Shown here in pieces: positions 14,953 to 15,924 of a stretch of DNA of 15,924 nt. Each line of letters starts with the position of its first letter. Position 1 is the first letter of the stretch. This stretch comes from Lachnospiraceae bacterium (GTDB taxonomy: Bacteria; Bacillota_A; Clostridia; Lachnospirales; Lachnospiraceae): the NCBI GenBank assembly GCA_024699595.1, contig JAILPG010000292.1, positions 1-15,924 of the forward strand, given 5' to 3'. Below the pieces are notes generated by a model that worked only from the letters and a program-made list of their open reading frames with translations, had not been told where the DNA came from and searched no databases. Made by a program: the position numbers and the translations under genes.

Positions 14953-15924
14953 CTACCTTTCTTTACCGTGTTTACTGCACCATGTATTATAACCGAAGAG
15001 ATAAAAATTCTTAAGCTCTTCTATGTTCTTATCAAACTTTTCCTCTTTTTCTTCTTTTCCGGCAAGGATCTTCTCGGCCTTTGCCATCAGATAGAAGAGG
15101 TCTATCTCAAATCCTATGTCCTTTATCGTCTGAAGATATGCGGCACAGGAGTGTATGTTGTCTACCTCTCCGAATTCTTTTATAAGTCCCGGAAGCTCTT
15201 CAAAGCTTCTTACCTTGGTGATCCCCTCCACAAGCTCAAACGGGACATCCCCGAACAAAAGGGCTCTCCTTCCCATTAACGCTTCCTCAAAGGCCGTGGT
15301 CCCGACTATGGTCACCACTCCCTTTGCATTTACGATCCAGGGTTTCGGATCATGATAATAGTTGACCTGTACGAGCCTTACATTATGCAGCTCTTTGACT
15401 TTTTTGTAAAAATCGATCCCTCTCTCGCCGAGCATGGCCTGGTGTTCCTTGACATACAGCCTCCAGCCTGCGGGCAGGGATTTGGACACCTGTTCTATAA
15501 GATTCAGCTCATCCACGTAATAGGATGCCTTAACAAACACCGTGGATTCGGGTATGAGATGAAGCGGCATGTAGACATAGGGTTCTCCCTCGACCGGGTC
15601 TTCAAACAGTCTGTTTTTGCCCATGTATTTTCTGCGTCTTAACATTACCTGCAGATAGTGGAAGAAATATGGAACACTCGGAGCATAGATTATCTTATTC
15701 GTCCTTTTTAATTTAAGATTTCCCTTCGTGATGTCCATGTTCCAGAAATAATTCCATTTCCCGTGCATCACCCTGAGTATCCATATGAGTGAATCCCTCT
15801 CGTAGCTGCTTGTGACAGTGCCCGCGAATTCCTTGTTCATTATCGAGCTCTTCTGCCTGTAATCCAGGATGTAATCATACATCTCCTTAAGCTCGTCTTT
15901 TGATCTTTTCAGATTCTCATTATA
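14953..15924 (-). CDS. KpsC/KpsS-like capsule polysaccharide biosynthesis protein, N-terminus outside the window
   Basis: The frame stays open to the window edge for 14 codons before the first visible ATG at 15882. Those codons read as a plausible charged helix that continues into the protein, and an AAGGAG lies directly against that ATG with no spacing, so I treat the gene as cut at its 5' end rather than starting there. At least 323 residues are visible. Counted from the 15882 ATG, YVYMPLHLIPESTVFVKASY and YVDELNLIEQVSKSLPAGWR are followed by LYVKEHQAMLGERG, NVRLVQVNYYHDPKPWI, and VVTIVGTTAFEEALMGRRAL. This pattern (KEH motif, then a T-[IV]-x-G-[ST]-x-x-[FY]-E nucleotide-site loop) is that of the Capsule_synth group, which includes the Kdo transferases KpsC and KpsS. 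No membrane segment is seen. As KpsC/KpsS use a CMP-activated sugar, and the next genes make one, a role as nonulosonate transferase is a reasonable inference. Confidence 0.82.
   Translation of the reverse strand, partial: YNENLKRSKDELKEMYDYILDYRQKSSIMNKEFAGTVTSSYERDSLIWILRVMHGKWNYFWNMDITKGNLKLKRTNKIIYAPSVPYFFHYLQVMLRRRKYMGKNRLFEDPVEGEPYVYMPLHLIPESTVFVKASYYVDELNLIEQVSKSLPAGWRLYVKEHQAMLGERGIDFYKKVKELHNVRLVQVNYYHDPKPWIVNAKGVVTIVGTTAFEEALMGRRALLFGDVPFELVEGITKVRSFEELPGLIKEFGEVDNIHSCAAYLQTIKDIGFEIDLFYLMAKAEKILAGKEEKEEKFDKNIEELKNFYLFGYNTWCSKHGKER

Noticed and set aside
15880..15882. ATG at 15882 as the true start of the KpsC/KpsS-like gene
   Set aside because: The frame is open to the window edge with protein-like sequence, and the AAGGAG abuts the ATG with no spacing, so the start is probably outside the window.
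1..15924. Internal promoters, terminators, insertion sequences, tRNAs, riboswitches and CRISPR repeats
   Set aside because: Genes are packed with gaps of 0-15 bases or overlap, leaving no room for terminators or RNA genes between them; no inverted or direct repeat stood out by eye.

Overview
The window is one continuous stretch of a surface-polysaccharide (capsule or exopolysaccharide) biosynthesis operon. Fifteen genes, two of them cut by the window ends, all lie on the minus strand, so transcription runs from high to low coordinates. The largest gap between genes is 15 bases and six of the fourteen junctions overlap (4 to 32 bases). There is no intergenic stretch above 20 bases, and I see no promoter, terminator, RNA gene, mobile element, repeat or CRISPR array. 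Purine-rich Shine-Dalgarno sequences, GTG and TTG starts beside ATG, moderate base composition and the protein families present suggest a Clostridia-type Firmicute, perhaps Lachnospiraceae. No taxonomic marker is present, so this is inference.

Region A (about 10.7-15.9 kb, transcribed first) is a nonulosonic-acid module. It holds a KpsC/KpsS-like capsule protein cut at its N-terminus, a NeuB-family nonulosonate synthase with a SAF domain, a Wzx-type flippase, and a two-domain protein joining a NeuA/SpsF-like CMP-sugar synthetase to a PseG/SpsG-like nucleotide-sugar hydrolase. The enzymes that would make the hexose precursor are not in view and may lie beyond 15924.

Region B (about 4.9-10.7 kb) is the repeat-unit assembly set. 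It holds a WcaC-like GT4, a WbaP/WcaJ-type initiating phosphoglycosyltransferase, a WcaE-like GT2 and two further GT4 glycosyltransferases.

Region C (1-4.9 kb) has its own character. It holds a DegT/DnrJ/EryC1 aminotransferase and an FdtA/QdtA-type 3,4-ketoisomerase (together a route to a dTDP-3-amino-3,6-dideoxyhexose), a GtrB/ArnC-like polyprenyl-phosphate glycosyltransferase, a second full-length Wzx-type flippase, an unrecognised protein with two membrane helices and a probable external domain, and the start of a multi-helix membrane protein. Four of its five internal junctions overlap. I infer that it could make a lipid-linked amino sugar, flip it and add it on the outer face of the membrane, as a decoration of the main polymer.

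Overall this looks like a Wzx/Wzy-type locus. PglC-like chemistry starts a lipid-linked unit, the GT4 and GT2 enzymes extend it, a CMP-nonulosonate may be added, and the unit is flipped. No Wzy polymerase or chain-length regulator is visible. The most unusual points are the fused non-consecutive nonulosonate enzymes, the two flippases, the His-to-Asn change in the ketoisomerase signature, and the orphan exported-domain protein next to the second flippase.
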